The translations under genes and the position numbers were made by a program. The notes under the pieces were generated by a model. The model made no database searches and had not been told where the DNA came from. It saw only the letters and a list, made by a program, of their open reading frames with translations. A stretch of DNA of 64,000 bases from Strigamia acuminata (taxonomy: Eukaryota > Arthropoda > Chilopoda > Geophilomorpha > Linotaeniidae): the NCBI GenBank assembly GCA_949358305.1, contig OX442314.1:49422581-49486580 (forward strand), written 5' to 3'. Of the stretch, positions 33,812 through 44,132 are shown piece after piece. Every line of letters begins with the position of its first letter. The stretch's first letter is position 1.

Positions 33812-36800
33812 TCAGTTCTTAACTCCATCATCATTTTCATCATGGTTTGCATGATGTCCTTTTCTTTGACGGTTTTCTCACATTTATCTGAGTAGTGGCC
33901 GTATTCTCCACAGCTGTAACATTTGATGTTACTTTTATCCCCTGTGGGAGTGAATCCCGGTTTTTTCGGGACGAAGGGCGTCGGGAATCGTCTTTTTCCT
34001 CCCAATGCTCCTCTCGCTTTTGTTGCTTGCACGTGTGCTCTGAATTGTGTGATTGCCAAGGCCCGGTGTGCATGGTGCAAATAGGGACCTTGATCGTCGC
34101 ATCCCGTCGATAAGTTTTCGAGGTGCTCATTTAGGGCTTCCTCGTCGCTCGATGCTGGCTCCTCTTCTTTAGCCGTGGCGAGAGGTGTTGTCTCTTCGAC
34201 TTTCTCCATCTGGGTGGAGTCCGTCGAGGTCACCTGCATCGCCGTCGCTGCCGGTGCTTTCTTTGGGGCAGCTATCGGGTTGGCTGGAAGAATACTGCCT
34301 GCTTTAGGCGTCAGCATTCGTCCGAAGGATGCTTCGGTGAGACTCATTATGCCGCTCAAATATTCACTTGGCCTCATTAATTTTTCTGAGGTCTTGTGGC
34401 GTTCGGCGCTCGTCTGCAACCGCTTCTCGTGCGCGTCAGCTTCTTCCGGGGGCAGAGTGGCGTAATACCGCTGTTCTATTTCTAACGTGTTTGTTAGAAG
34501 ATAGTTACTGACATCTTGGTAATCGCCAGTGCGGGGTGCACGCATGTCTAGCAGAATTCTTTGCGAGTGGGCCGATAATCCTCCGTAAAAGATCATCGTA
34601 AAACCAGCGGGGTTTATTTCGTACGGCGCTCTTGCAAACAGGAGTTTCGCTCGGGCGTCGTAGTCGGCTAATGTTTCTCCTGGGGCTTGTCGTAGACCCC
34701 GTAATTTGTTACTGATCTCGTCTGGAGTCTCGCCGTATCGGAGATCGAAACGGACGAGAAAATCGTCCCAGGTTGGGTTTTTCAGTCCCTGGTACCATTC
34801 TCGAGCTGACCCCGTAGTTAGCTCCACTAGCCCGTGGGTTAGCATGTCGGCGACGGTGGCTTTTGTCGCTTTCTTGATACGCATTACTTCGTCCAGGAAG
34901 CGGTCTCCGGCCTTCCACGAACCGTCAAATCGCGTTTGAATATAGTGTTGCCAGCGGATGTTACCCGTGGCTTCACTGCTTGGTTCGTTTCGTACGCCAT
35001 ATTTGCGCTTAACCCTCTCTCCAGCGCGATTATGTTCGTCGCCTGGATGGCCTAGATCGATTCCTTCTCTTCTGAAAGAGTTCAGCAGGGCTCGGCCTAG
35101 CTCAGACATCGTGTAATGTCGGCCAGATGAGTCCTGAAAGTTCCCTTCCTCTGAACGAGGGTTGGAGCTCCGGGAAGAGCGGTCTGAAGCATTCGGCCGG
35201 TTCGACCGGTGCCCATCGCTGCCTTCTTGACTCCTTCCTGTAGACGGTCGACTCGGATGGTCGTCGTCCGACGAATCGGAGGGCTCGGAGGGATCTCCTT
35301 GGGGGTGAAACCTCGGCCCTCTCGGTGGGGTCTCTCCGCCAGCCTTCTTCTGTTTCGAGCCTTCGGATGGCGGCGGCTCCCCTCCGTCGTTGTTCTCGCA
35401 AAAAGAATGCCATCTGTTTTCCTCGCTCTCGGGGCGTTCCCGATTTTTATTTGCGTTTTTCTTTTCGAGTAACGCGTCGATGGCTGCTCCCGTCTCGGAT
35501 CTTTTTGAGGGGTGACGGTCCTTTGTTTTTGGGACCGATCCGTCTCTCTTTTGAGATTTCCCCCTTTTTGCCGTTTTTGCCGGCTTTGCTGCATCTTCTC
35601 CTGTGTCGGTATCAGAGCCGCTTGGGGGTTCTGACTTCCGTTTCGGGTTTTCTTCCCTTTTCTTCCTGCCCGAGACACCTTGTTCGTACTCTTTTTGGAA
35701 CTTTTCTGTTTCTTTCTCCCAGTTTTCGGCTTCCCATCTTTTTTGCTCATCTATTATGGCTTGTTTCTTTGCTTTGTACTCTTCGGTCCATCTGACTCGG
35801 TCCCATTCCTCTTTCTCTTTCAGGAACTGTTCCTTTTCTTTTCTGGCTTCCTCTTCTCTCAACCTCTCGCGATGTTGTTCTTCCCATTTTTGGTGTTGTA
35901 AAATGGCTTCTTCTCGCAGCATTTGTAGCTTTTCTGCTTTTCTTTGAGCTACGAGCGCTTGAAATTGGTCCTCGTACTCTTGAGCTTCTCGATGTCGCCC
36001 TTCCACCGTGGCGTTCCATTCTTTTCGAATTTTAGCTTCTCGTTCCTCCCTCATTTTTTGGACCAGTTTTTCTGTTCTCTCGGTGGTTCTTCTTTCGCGT
36101 TGCTCCCTTTCTTCCTCTTCCTTCCAGAGTTCTCGCCGCTCTGCGCTCAGTCTTCGTTGGCGATTAGTCGCTTCTTGTCTGGCTTCTTCGCGGGCCTTCT
36201 CTCTGGATTGGTGAAGTGCCCGGTTGGGGTCTGGCGCGAAACCTCCGGTGTCACTGGGCGTTACCTGGGGCATGGGCGTCTCCGCTGCTGGTCTTGCGAC
36301 CGGCGTCGGGGCTTGTGCCGCGCAGATAGCGTCAGTGAGTAGAGTAATCGATTCCCAGACTGACGTTCCTACTGGAATGTCTATCATCGCTTTCAGTTGG
36401 GCAGCTTGCCGTGTCAACCGAATTAGGTGAGATACCTCGAAGGAAACAACCGCAGGACTCGCCGTAACTCGGGGGGTTATCGGGGTCCCGCCGTCGTTTT
36501 TTCGTGGGGTTTGCTCCACGGACGTCTGAGCCGTGGGTGGCGATGGGTTCGTGCCGACCGTGACCGTTATTTTCGGAGCTTCATTCGTCTCCTCGGTCAT
36601 CAATATCGATACTCGTCCTGGCGATACGTCGCGAATTTCTTCTCGATTTTCTATGGCTTCCGGATCGGTATCCTCGAAGGGTTGCATATTCAAGGGAACC
36701 CGCTCTCGCTCTGGCCCGTCTAGGGCCGCGAGCGATGCAGCTTGCTCCTCTTTCTGCGCCTTCGCTCTCCTTTTATTCGCTCGGGCTTTCGCCTTTGCGG

Positions 36801-36912
36801 ACATTTCAGGGACGGGACCATCCGATCTCAGGTGGTAGTCGGAGGTCCTTTTTCCCTTCTCGGGCATTCTCTGCTCGGTTTCAGACGTGGATTGCTCGTC
36901 TTTGTCTGACAT
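33772..36912 (-). CDS. gag: Gypsy Gag, unusually long (1046 aa)
   Basis: Capsid/nucleocapsid precursor. Starts at the ATG at 36912, about 75 bases past the primer site. About the first 600 residues are unusual for Gag: a Lys/Glu-rich helical segment with long coiled-coil potential (about 230-430) and then disordered Ser/Pro/Arg sequence. The capsid-like helices (WQHYIQTRFDGSW, WDDFLVRFDLRYGE) follow at about 670-820. One CCHC zinc knuckle (CYSCGEYGHYSDKC, 998-1011) lies near the end. The -1 frameshift site lies 25 bases before the stop. Gypsy Gags are usually 300-500 aa. Confidence 0.92.
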   Translation of the reverse strand: MSDKDEQSTSETEQRMPEKGKRTSDYHLRSDGPVPEMSAKAKARANKRRAKAQKEEQAASLAALDGPERERVPLNMQPFEDTDPEAIENREEIRDVSPGRVSILMTEETNEAPKITVTVGTNPSPPTAQTSVEQTPRKNDGGTPITPRVTASPAVVSFEVSHLIRLTRQAAQLKAMIDIPVGTSVWESITLLTDAICAAQAPTPVARPAAETPMPQVTPSDTGGFAPDPNRALHQSREKAREEARQEATNRQRRLSAERRELWKEEEEREQRERRTTERTEKLVQKMREEREAKIRKEWNATVEGRHREAQEYEDQFQALVAQRKAEKLQMLREEAILQHQKWEEQHRERLREEEARKEKEQFLKEKEEWDRVRWTEEYKAKKQAIIDEQKRWEAENWEKETEKFQKEYEQGVSGRKKREENPKRKSEPPSGSDTDTGEDAAKPAKTAKRGKSQKRDGSVPKTKDRHPSKRSETGAAIDALLEKKNANKNRERPESEENRWHSFCENNDGGEPPPSEGSKQKKAGGETPPRGPRFHPQGDPSEPSDSSDDDHPSRPSTGRSQEGSDGHRSNRPNASDRSSRSSNPRSEEGNFQDSSGRHYTMSELGRALLNSFRREGIDLGHPGDEHNRAGERVKRKYGVRNEPSSEATGNIRWQHYIQTRFDGSWKAGDRFLDEVMRIKKATKATVADMLTHGLVELTTGSAREWYQGLKNPTWDDFLVRFDLRYGETPDEISNKLRGLRQAPGETLADYDARAKLLFARAPYEINPAGFTMIFYGGLSAHSQRILLDMRAPRTGDYQDVSNYLLTNTLEIEQRYYATLPPEEADAHEKRLQTSAERHKTSEKLMRPSEYLSGIMSLTEASFGRMLTPKAGSILPANPIAAPKKAPAATAMQVTSTDSTQMEKVEETTPLATAKEEEPASSDEEALNEHLENLSTGCDDQGPYLHHAHRALAITQFRAHVQATKARGALGGKRRFPTPFVPKKPGFTPTGDKSNIKCYSCGEYGHYSDKCEKTVKEKDIMQTMMKMMMELRTDLAKNFQAQASPK
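33799..33805 (-). promoter_or_regulatory. -1 ribosomal frameshift slippery site A AAA AAC
   Basis: In the gag frame the codons are GCA AAA AAC, giving the canonical X XXY YYZ heptamer. The pol frame is the -1 frame and is open from 33811, so a slip here yields Gag-Pol. Downstream structure was not evaluated. Confidence 0.85.
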
Positions 36913-36986
36913 TTTCTTTCGGTAATTCTACGATTTGGGTTATCTTATTGAGAGATCACAAGTTCAGATTTGAGATTTATTTCTAA

Positions 36987-37004
36987 ATCCCGGACGGGCC
37001 CCCA
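36987..37004 (-). other. Primer binding site, tRNA-Pro type
   Basis: The minus strand reads TGGGGGCCCGTCCGGGAT two bases inside the 5' LTR. It matches the 3' end complement of tRNA-Pro at 17 of 18 positions as I know the proline PBS. Confidence 0.8.
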
Positions 37005-37006
37005 CG

Positions 37007-37826
37007 TGTCGCGTCCTACTTGGTATAGGTTTAAATAGCGCTAACGTGTAATACTTTACCTGTGATCAATTATGTAAATACCCAAATGAATACCAAATGT
37101 ATGTAAATAAACAGGTAATTTATTCACCAGGCTTTATGCCTTTAAAATACACTCAGTAATAATTCTAGAGTCGACGTGGTCAGCGTCGAACAAAGGATTT
37201 CTCAAGATGGCGTCGTCGATTCCGCGTGGTCGGCGGAACAAAGGCGGCGTCTCGAGTTGTCGTCAATTCGTCACGGATTCGTCTTCACGGACGCGGTGGA
37301 ATGCTCTTTCGAGTCTTCTATCCGTGCCTGTTGTCTAGGGTTTGTTTAGCGTCGCAGAGGCCTCGTCTAGGAACTTTGGGGTTCCCTACAAAGCACTCGG
37401 ACACTTACTTCGGCGAATAATCGTCTGGGCGATTATTCTGGGTGATTTCACAAGGGCTATTCTCGTGCTTTCGCAGGAATAGCTCGCAAGTGACTTCGTG
37501 AGAGTTACAGTTTGCACTTTACTCAGCGATCCTCGATCAATCCTAACTTGTAGTTGAAGTTGGCCTGACGGTGAGGTAGTTGCTGTGTTCTTGGTGTCGT
37601 TTGTGTAAGTTCTGACTTTAGGCGGGAAACACAGCCTTTTATGCAGTGGGGTGAAGGGCCGGCGATCAACCAATGGGGGCTGACCATCAGCCGCTTCCTC
37701 CCCCTCGGGGCACACACCTGCCATGGGGAGGTGGAGCCAACTCGGGGGGGAACGACTCTTCAATCACAGTGACTCAGAGGACAAGCATCCGCCCTGGGGG
37801 GACACTTATCCAACTGGGTCACCACA
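37007..37826 (-). repeat. 5' LTR of gypsy element
   Basis: 820 bp, TG...CA, apparently identical to the LTR at 24960-25779. The host target copy ACTT follows at 37827-37830. Confidence 0.95.
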
Positions 37827-37830
37827 ACTT

Positions 37831-40065
37831 GCCGCCTCCTTTTTAGTTAATAAATTAGAATTTTCTACAAGTCTAATTTCAAGTCATTTCAGGTGTTTTA
37901 ATTTCAAAATGTATTAATTTCACATGTTCCAATTATTCTTTGTATCTTTTAATTTGCACGTAATTTCCCAATGCTGGCCTCCGATTGGCAAATCTTCCAG
38001 TTAAGCCTAACGGTTACAGAATGATCTCTAAATAATATTTCTATTGTTCCGATGATTTCTAAAGTGGCTTATTATTTCTCTAGAGCTTTTTCTGCCCTAG
38101 AATTGATATTTATCCAGTTTGAATTCTATTTATCTAAGATTTCTCAGTTTTGCTTGGATTTTGTATTCGAATTCTACGGCAGCTTATTTGGTCCATTTTT
38201 GACATTTTTACTCTATTTGTATGGAAGTCCCGTTCAGCTAGGTATTTATTTGTATTGCGATTTTATTGTTGGCTTTCATTTTCTTTTGTTGTGCTCATGC
38301 CTTTACAATGTTGTGTGCTCATTTTCTCACTCTTCTCTTGCTCTTTGTAGCAAGCAGAAGTGTCTCTCGATCGGTCGGCTCTAAAATTTCATTGCTGAAT
38401 TTCATGCAAAAACATGAGCTATTCCTGGCTCTTTGATGTCGAATCTATTTCATGGGTTGCTATTTCCGCTTTGTAAGGTTTGATTATCAATTTTTATGCT
38501 TATATTATCTCAGGTGTATTTCTATTTCTTGCTTTTCACTCTTACCGAGTTGTCCAGTAGTTGTCCATTTGCCTCATGGTGTTGTTGCATTTCGGTTCAA
38601 CTGCCACGTTTTGGAAAATAATTTAATTTCATTATCACATAGGGTTTATTCTCAACGCTTTTTTTTTGCAAAATGAAAAGCAGGCGGCAACGCCACTTGA
38701 TTCTTTCTTTTTTCTAAACTCCACTTGAGTTTAGACATTTTGTGAGGTTTTGTTTCTTCATTTCTGCCATTTGATATTGTATTTGAGGAGAATATTGGCT
38801 GAAAAACATCTCATTAATTGTCACGGTTAACTCCTTCAAAGTTGCACTTTGGTGTCTACTTTCCAGGGTTTTGTAAGTTACAATTGTGTATTGGGCATAT
38901 GATAACTGCATTAGAAAATGATGATCAGTTTAAATGGCTCGCAACCAGTGGCTTGCCGGTCGCACTAGCAGACCAAAGGGCCTCAAGCCAAGCATATTAC
39001 AATATAGAAATTAGAATTTCCCAACACAATGTGTCAGAAATTTGCCAAAACATTTCTCCAATTTGTGAAACAAATTTCTCTAAACTTTGCCCAAAGTCTT
39101 ATATTTTGTCAAAAATTGTCAAAAATTGTCTCTCTAAACATTTCCAAACGTTGTCTCTCAAATCTTAAATATTTCTAAACATTACACTGGAAAAAATGAA
39201 AAGTTAAATTAACTTAAGGCTTTGTAAAGTCACATTTACAAAGATTGTAAATTTTTGTTTTAAACAATAACTTTACAAAATTAAAAAGACATTTTACAAT
39301 TTGTGAATCAACTTTTTGATCACAATCAGATTTTAAATTTATTTTTTTGACAAAAATGCTGGTACTACAATAGCGAAGAATTTTCTAGCGGACTGTCGTT
39401 TTAACTTCTCATAAGTTGGCCTGTAATGCTCGAGTCGATGTTAGAACTTTGAACTATGAACTATAAACTGTAAAACGATAAACTCGTGGTGTTATTGCAT
39501 TTCGGGAAGCTGGCTTTTAACTTTGAATTAGCAATCAAAAGTGTTGAAACCAAATCTTCTGTTGTGAGCCGCTTTTTCTTTTTTGGGTGAGGGTGTATTG
39601 ACTAAGAAGCAAGATTTTAGCTTGCTGGCCCCGCCCCTAATAGTAAGCATTACTTTAAAAATATCAATTGAAATAATCGGTAGATTCTCTTCCAAATTCC
39701 TTGTTCCATTTGTCTATCTACCGGTTGTTTTAAATGGATAATACTAATGATTTCTTGCACTTTTTGTTAGATTGGTCTTGGGTAGTATCTTCATTTTTAT
39801 TAAATGATCTCGCCTACTAATTACCAGTTTAGTAGAAATTCCAAAAAAGCCACTAAGATAAAAAATCCCAGTGTTATTATAGTCATGCAACAAATAAATA
39901 ATTCTGTCTGGTAACTTAGTAGTTGGTTGTCACCTATTTGAATAAAAATTTTGGTTGCAACAAATTTAATAATAACTGGCACAACAAAATGTTTTTAGGG
40001 CGTAAAGATTTGCAATTGTAGGGTGCATTATTTCTGCTCAGAGTATGTAGTACATTAGTATTATG
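37831..40065. other. Gene-free AT-rich region
   Basis: No gene recognised. About 39010-39180 contains loose repeats of CAAATTTCTC and AAAATTGTC words. Open frames here are short and unlike any family known to me. Confidence 0.4.
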
Positions 40066-40068
40066 GTA

Positions 40069-40345
40069 TGCCAGAATAAGCACACAAATGGCACTTGAAT
40101 GGCTTTTCTTCTGTATGGGTTAATAGTGTTAACCCACTCAGGAGAAAAGCCATCCAAGTGTCATTTGTGTGCTTTTTGCTTATTCTAGCAATCAAAGTGG
40201 AAGTGTAAAAAGACAAACTTTAATCCACACTAGAGCAAAACCATTCAAATGCCATGTGTGTGCTTATTCTTGTAATCAAACTGTTCTTAACACATCTATT
40301 AACCCACACTGGAGAAAAGCCATTCAAGTGCCATTTGTGATTGCT
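40069..40345 (+). pseudogene. Decayed C2H2 zinc-finger array
   Basis: In three shifting frames the sequence encodes finger linkers and knuckles (GEKP-like, HTRAKPFKCHVCAYSCNQ, HWRKAIQVPF), about three fingers in all. Frameshifts and stops break the array. The first finger is also present inverted (40069-40125 against 40130-40187), making a hairpin. This is a relic of a poly-zinc-finger gene. Confidence 0.7.
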
Positions 40346-40839
40346 TGGATAAACATTTTAAAAAATTTTAAAAAATTTTGCATTGTTTAATTTGGATTTT
40401 AAATCTAAGATTGGTGCTTTTGTATACACCGTACTGCGTTGAATAAAATAACAAACCTGTTACTTTGAATTCTGGAGTGTTTCGCACTCCAATTCTGTAC
40501 ATTCCTTTCATTCTTTAATTGTGACGCACGTCATGCACGTCGCGTTCTCGTGACATTACGAGATCGGGTACAGCGCCACCTGTACTTTTATGCAAATAAA
40601 TTCATTCATTCAAATATTCATACAACGACTGCCTCGTGTTCAATTCCATCCAACAATATCCAATTCCATCCAATACAATCCAAGCACAGAACACACCAAA
40701 TTCTTAATTTTGTTCACGGTTTCACGTTTAATGTTGTTTAAATAAACGTTGCACACAATAAGCTATTTGAATTGATAAGTGATTTTATTGAAAAATACAT
40801 CACTAAATTAAATGCCAATCTCTGATTGGATAAACAATT

Positions 40840-40990
40840 AATTTTTTTGTCACGCAAAATTCATCAAATTTTATTAATAATTAATCAAAATTCACTAATA
40901 ATTCATCAAATTTCACTAAACTTCACAAAAAAATCATCAAATTTCAGTCAACGAAACTTTGTGCTTACAGTTAAAAGTAAGAAAATTCGA
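40840..40990. repeat. AATTCATCAAATTTCACTAA-like tandem repeat
   Basis: Loose 14-17-bp repeats of ATTCATCAAATTTCACTAA type. Similar words occur at 42785-42870 and 47300-47760. Confidence 0.5.
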
Positions 40991-41007
40991 CAAAATCAAT
41001 TGAAATT

Positions 41008-41092
41008 GAGACCCGAATCTTCTCGTGGCGCTCGAGTCGACGCGAAACACCGTGCCCGTGCCGCGCCTCTCGTGCTACAGGCGGCGGTACGC
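41008..41092 (+). pseudogene. SF3B2-like fragment, copy 1
   Basis: Short remnant of the segment found at 48580 and 61700 (bases for DPNLLVALKSTRN and the VPVPRHWCYRR region, frameshifted). The source is splicing factor 3b subunit 2. It is isolated here from any H3-like gene and next to LINE debris. Confidence 0.6.
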
Positions 41093-41104
41093 ATTGCAAA
41101 ATTC

Positions 41105-41820
41105 CAGATTTATTAAATATTTTTATTCAGAGACTTGTGCACGAGATTAAGTTGAGCGGCTTCGAGAACAGAGCTTGCTCAGAATGGCCATTCCCGATTT
41201 ATGTTACTTTTTGGTTGCTTTTTGTTGATCTTTGTTAAGTTCTTATTGACTTTTAGTGAATAATTTGCTAATTTTTAGTGAATTTTGTCGATTTCAGTTT
41301 ATTTGTACCGATTTTAGTCAATTCTGCCGATTAAAGAAAGGGAATAGGCATAAATAGGGATAAAATAGAAGAAGAATTTATTAAATTTTACACGAATAAA
41401 TTTGAAATTAATTTGGGAAATAAAAATGCAGGAAAAATTCTAAAAGTCCTAAATGAGATGGACTACCCACTGAATTTTTCAAAACTTTTGCCCGCAAAAT
41501 TGCCCCCACACCAGTAAAAATCTGGAATGCCGATTCAAGCTTAACATATGACAAGGTGCACTGAAGATTCCTTCGGGTATAAAATACGTATGAGGGAAAT
41601 CTAGTATTATTATTAATTGGTAAATTGACATGGAAGCCGGGGTCCGACAGCGGTGCCCACTCTCAATGACGCACTATCTTTTTTATGTTGAACTCCTTAG
41701 AACCATCCAAAGGGAAAAACAAATTGTTGGCATTAGAATGCAAGGAAAAGAATTTAAAATGGCAGCATTTGTTGATTACATTAATCTAGATACCAGAAAT
41801 GTTTTCTTTGATTTGAGAAA
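41105..41820 (+). mobile_element. LINE-type RT remnant
   Basis: 41630-41800 encodes GVRQRCPLS, then helices ending KMAAFVDYINL, matching the non-LTR RT palm motifs (GVRQGCPLSP...FADDI) with the catalytic aspartates altered. Upstream, 41370-41510 encodes a segment (FYTNKFEINLG) typical of the finger region. Nearly the same block recurs at 62893-63330. Non-functional. Confidence 0.7.
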
Positions 41821-41863
41821 CGCGACCGGAAGTGAGCTTAACTTGGAAATAAGAAAACGGTCG

Positions 41864-42577
41864 TTACCGTAAGTAAAACCCGGATCGCAGCACCTGTTCC
41901 TTAATCGACTTATACTCGGGATCCTTTCCCAAATAGTTCTCGCACGAAATTCCACACGATTCCTTCTCTTTTCTCGCCTTTTTCACAACGATTTTTTCAA
42001 CTTTTTTATCAAATTTAGGCCTTTTCTCTCTTCCCAATTCCTCGTCGTCGCTCGATTCCATACCTGGATCCATACATGGAAACATCATTAGACCTTTCTG
42101 CATCTGCGCAGACGCAAGAATATCCAACTCGGGTTCCTTCTCGCAAGAAATTGCAGACGATTTCTTCACTTTTCTCGCCTTTCTCGTCCTTTTCGCCTTA
42201 ATTGCCTTTTTCGGAACGATAGTTTCAATTTTACGCCTTTTCTCTCTTTCTAATTTCTCGTCATCGCTCGATACAAGACAATCGTAATCGAGCATGAACT
42301 GGTCTATCTGCAGCTGCGCAGTCGAATGAACATCAATGGAAATGTTCTTATTCTCCAATTTCACGATGTTTTCCTTCGGTTGTGGGTTTCGTTTCCGTTT
42401 TCTTATCGTCGGAGCGAATTTGCCTTGGGGTCGTTTGACGACGTCGACGACCTTGAAGTCTCGTATGTCGACGATTAGTTGTTCGCCTTCACCGTCATCG
42501 TTTTCATATTTATCGATTATCTCATCATATGTATCGTGGTGAATTTGTCTAGAACATTTGAAAGATTCAGAATCCAT
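41864..42577 (-). CDS. Acidic/lysine-rich nuclear-type protein, 237 aa
   Basis: Intronless and not recognised. It has basic clusters such as KRKRNPQPK and KRTRKARKVKK that could act as nuclear localisation signals. There are two internal repeats of about 70 residues, each with SAQ(L/M)Q, then SSDDE-x-L-x-REKR (casein-kinase-2-like acidic patch) and an (A/G)ISCE motif. Start chosen: the ATG at 42577; an in-frame non-ATG extension runs to 42616. A close paralogue begins at the right edge of the window (63349-64000). Both end in QVLRSGFYLR. The conserved frame in both copies supports coding. Confidence 0.6.
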   Translation of the reverse strand: MDSESFKCSRQIHHDTYDEIIDKYENDDGEGEQLIVDIRDFKVVDVVKRPQGKFAPTIRKRKRNPQPKENIVKLENKNISIDVHSTAQLQIDQFMLDYDCLVSSDDEKLEREKRRKIETIVPKKAIKAKRTRKARKVKKSSAISCEKEPELDILASAQMQKGLMMFPCMDPGMESSDDEELGREKRPKFDKKVEKIVVKKARKEKESCGISCENYLGKDPEYKSIKEQVLRSGFYLR

Positions 42578-43046
42578 TTTCCACAAATAAATTGAAGTGA
42601 ATTTTGTTTGCGACACGAACTGTAGTGTTGAATCGTTGCAAGTGGTTTATTACAAATAAATCACAGGTTTAAATACTACAAAAGGATTTTACACTGAGCC
42701 ATGATTGGCCGACACATGAAACGTCTGATAAACGTCGTATCGTCAATACGACGTTCTGGACAAGCGCCCTCTGGCGATGTATTTGTTGAATTTGTCAGTG
42801 AATTGTGATGTACTAGTATTTAGATGGATTTTGATGAATTTCTCAGTGAATTGTGAATTTTGATTAATTTATTTATCTGCAAAATATTTGCAATTTTAAA
42901 ATTGGAATTCACCGTACAATATTGTCATATTTATTTGATAATTTATTTGATAATTTATGCAAATACAAATTTCATTTAACAATTGCAGGGCTCGGGAGAA
43001 ATGAATGAAGTGTATGAAATGAATGAATGAAGTGTATGAGTGACTA

Positions 43047-43196
43047 TACTCCTTCCAAACTCAAGAAGAGCCCTGGAAGCTGGGCTCCCATTGGCCTACT
43101 TGGAACTGCAATGCAACTACTGCTACACTAGTGAGATAGCTCAGCCAATGGGAGCCCAGCTTCCAGGGCTCTTCTTGAGTTCGGAAAGAGTATACA
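43047..43196. repeat. Inverted repeat, arms about 55 bp
   Basis: CTCAAGAAGAGCCCTGGAAG...CCCATTGGC on the left and its reverse complement on the right, with a spacer of about 45 bp. A MITE or hairpin without coding content. Confidence 0.85.
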
Positions 43197-43536
43197 CATG
43201 TGTTTATGGATAAATTTTAATATTTGCCGCATATTTTATAATGGGAATGGCTAATTGTTTGTGGTTGATGGATATGTTAACTTACTTTTTGCCTATAATT
43301 TTTTATGTCACTTCACAAAAGAATTTTTTTCTCAGAAACTGATGTATAGATGTTGATAAAATTTTAGGTGAATAAAGTAGGATGTTGTACGAGTCTCCAA
43401 TTAAAATTTTATAAGTTTTCCTCTTTTTTTTCCCGAGATACAGCCATAAGAATCAACATGATGCGTTTGTTAACTTAGTTTTTGCCCTCACTGTAAGTCA
43501 ATTCCAATCAAATCCGGAGAAGAGCACTGAAAAGCT

Positions 43537-43740
43537 TTGTTGAATGTATTAGGATATTTGAAATATACAAGATCCTACAAGTTGAAGTTATATACAGATA
43601 CAGAATATTCATTCAACGTTACCACGTACAGTAATGCTGACTACGCGAATAATAGAGACGACAGAATTTTCATGGGTCGAAACAGTTCTGGCTTTTGTTC
43701 GCTTTACACGCTGCAATGTTTTCTCTTTTTCAATTGGTGA
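43537..43740 (+). mobile_element. Copia RNase H remnant, copy 1
   Basis: Encodes LKYTRSYKLKLYTD...SNADYANNRDDR...SSGFCSLY, the copia-type RNase H stretch (Y-x-DADxA...R+S-T-S-G). Truncated on both sides. The same scrap is inverted at 62253-62435, again next to an H3-like/SF3B2 cassette. Confidence 0.7.
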
Positions 43741-43879
43741 TTAACGTGACAGACAAAAATATAATTTTCTGCACAAAAAAATCAATTTTAAGCCAAAAAT
43801 AAATTTTAAGTAAAAAAAAATGTATTATTTGACTATATAAATCCAATTTTAGACAAGAAGTTAATTTCACCAGTTTAAT

Positions 43880-44092
43880 TTAGCCCGGAACACGAAATTC
43901 CCGTCCGCAGTGGTCCACTCCTCGCCGACGGACTGTCTCATTTCCAGTACCGGCGCCTGTAGCACCAGTGGCGCGGCACGGGCACGGTGTTTCGCGTCGA
44001 CTTGAACGCCACGAGGAGATTCGGGTCTCGGGCGGTCGTGTCGTGTATTGTCGTGTATTCCGATCACGTCCGGTCGGGCCGAGTTTAAGTTT
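43880..44092 (-). pseudogene. SF3B2-like fragment, copy 2
   Basis: Follows the H3-like gene on the same strand. The bases encode the IEIHDTT and STRN...PVPRHW region of SF3B2 and then EEWTTADGNFVF, but at least one frameshift breaks it. The same arrangement is seen at 48.6 and 61.7 kb. Confidence 0.65.
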
Positions 44093-44132
44093 GTGCTCGG
44101 AGAATACTTAAAACTTTAAATAACTTAAAAAT

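Larger units (their letters stand above)
24960..37826 (-). mobile_element. Complete Ty3/gypsy LTR retrotransposon, 12.87 kb
   Basis: Full-length element read on the minus strand. Two 820-bp LTRs (24960-25779 and 37007-37826) begin TG and end CA and look identical. They are flanked by a 4-bp duplication ACTT (24956-24959 and 37827-37830). Internal order is primer site, gag, frameshift, pol (protease, RT, RNase H, integrase), an intron-containing third ORF and a polypurine tract. All frames are open over their whole length, so the copy is young and possibly active. Integrase after RT places it in Ty3/gypsy (Metaviridae-type). Confidence 0.95.

Noticed and set aside
35944-36838. Ser/Phe-rich plus-strand ORFs over gag
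   Set aside because: Antisense shadows of the Lys/Glu-rich Gag helix.
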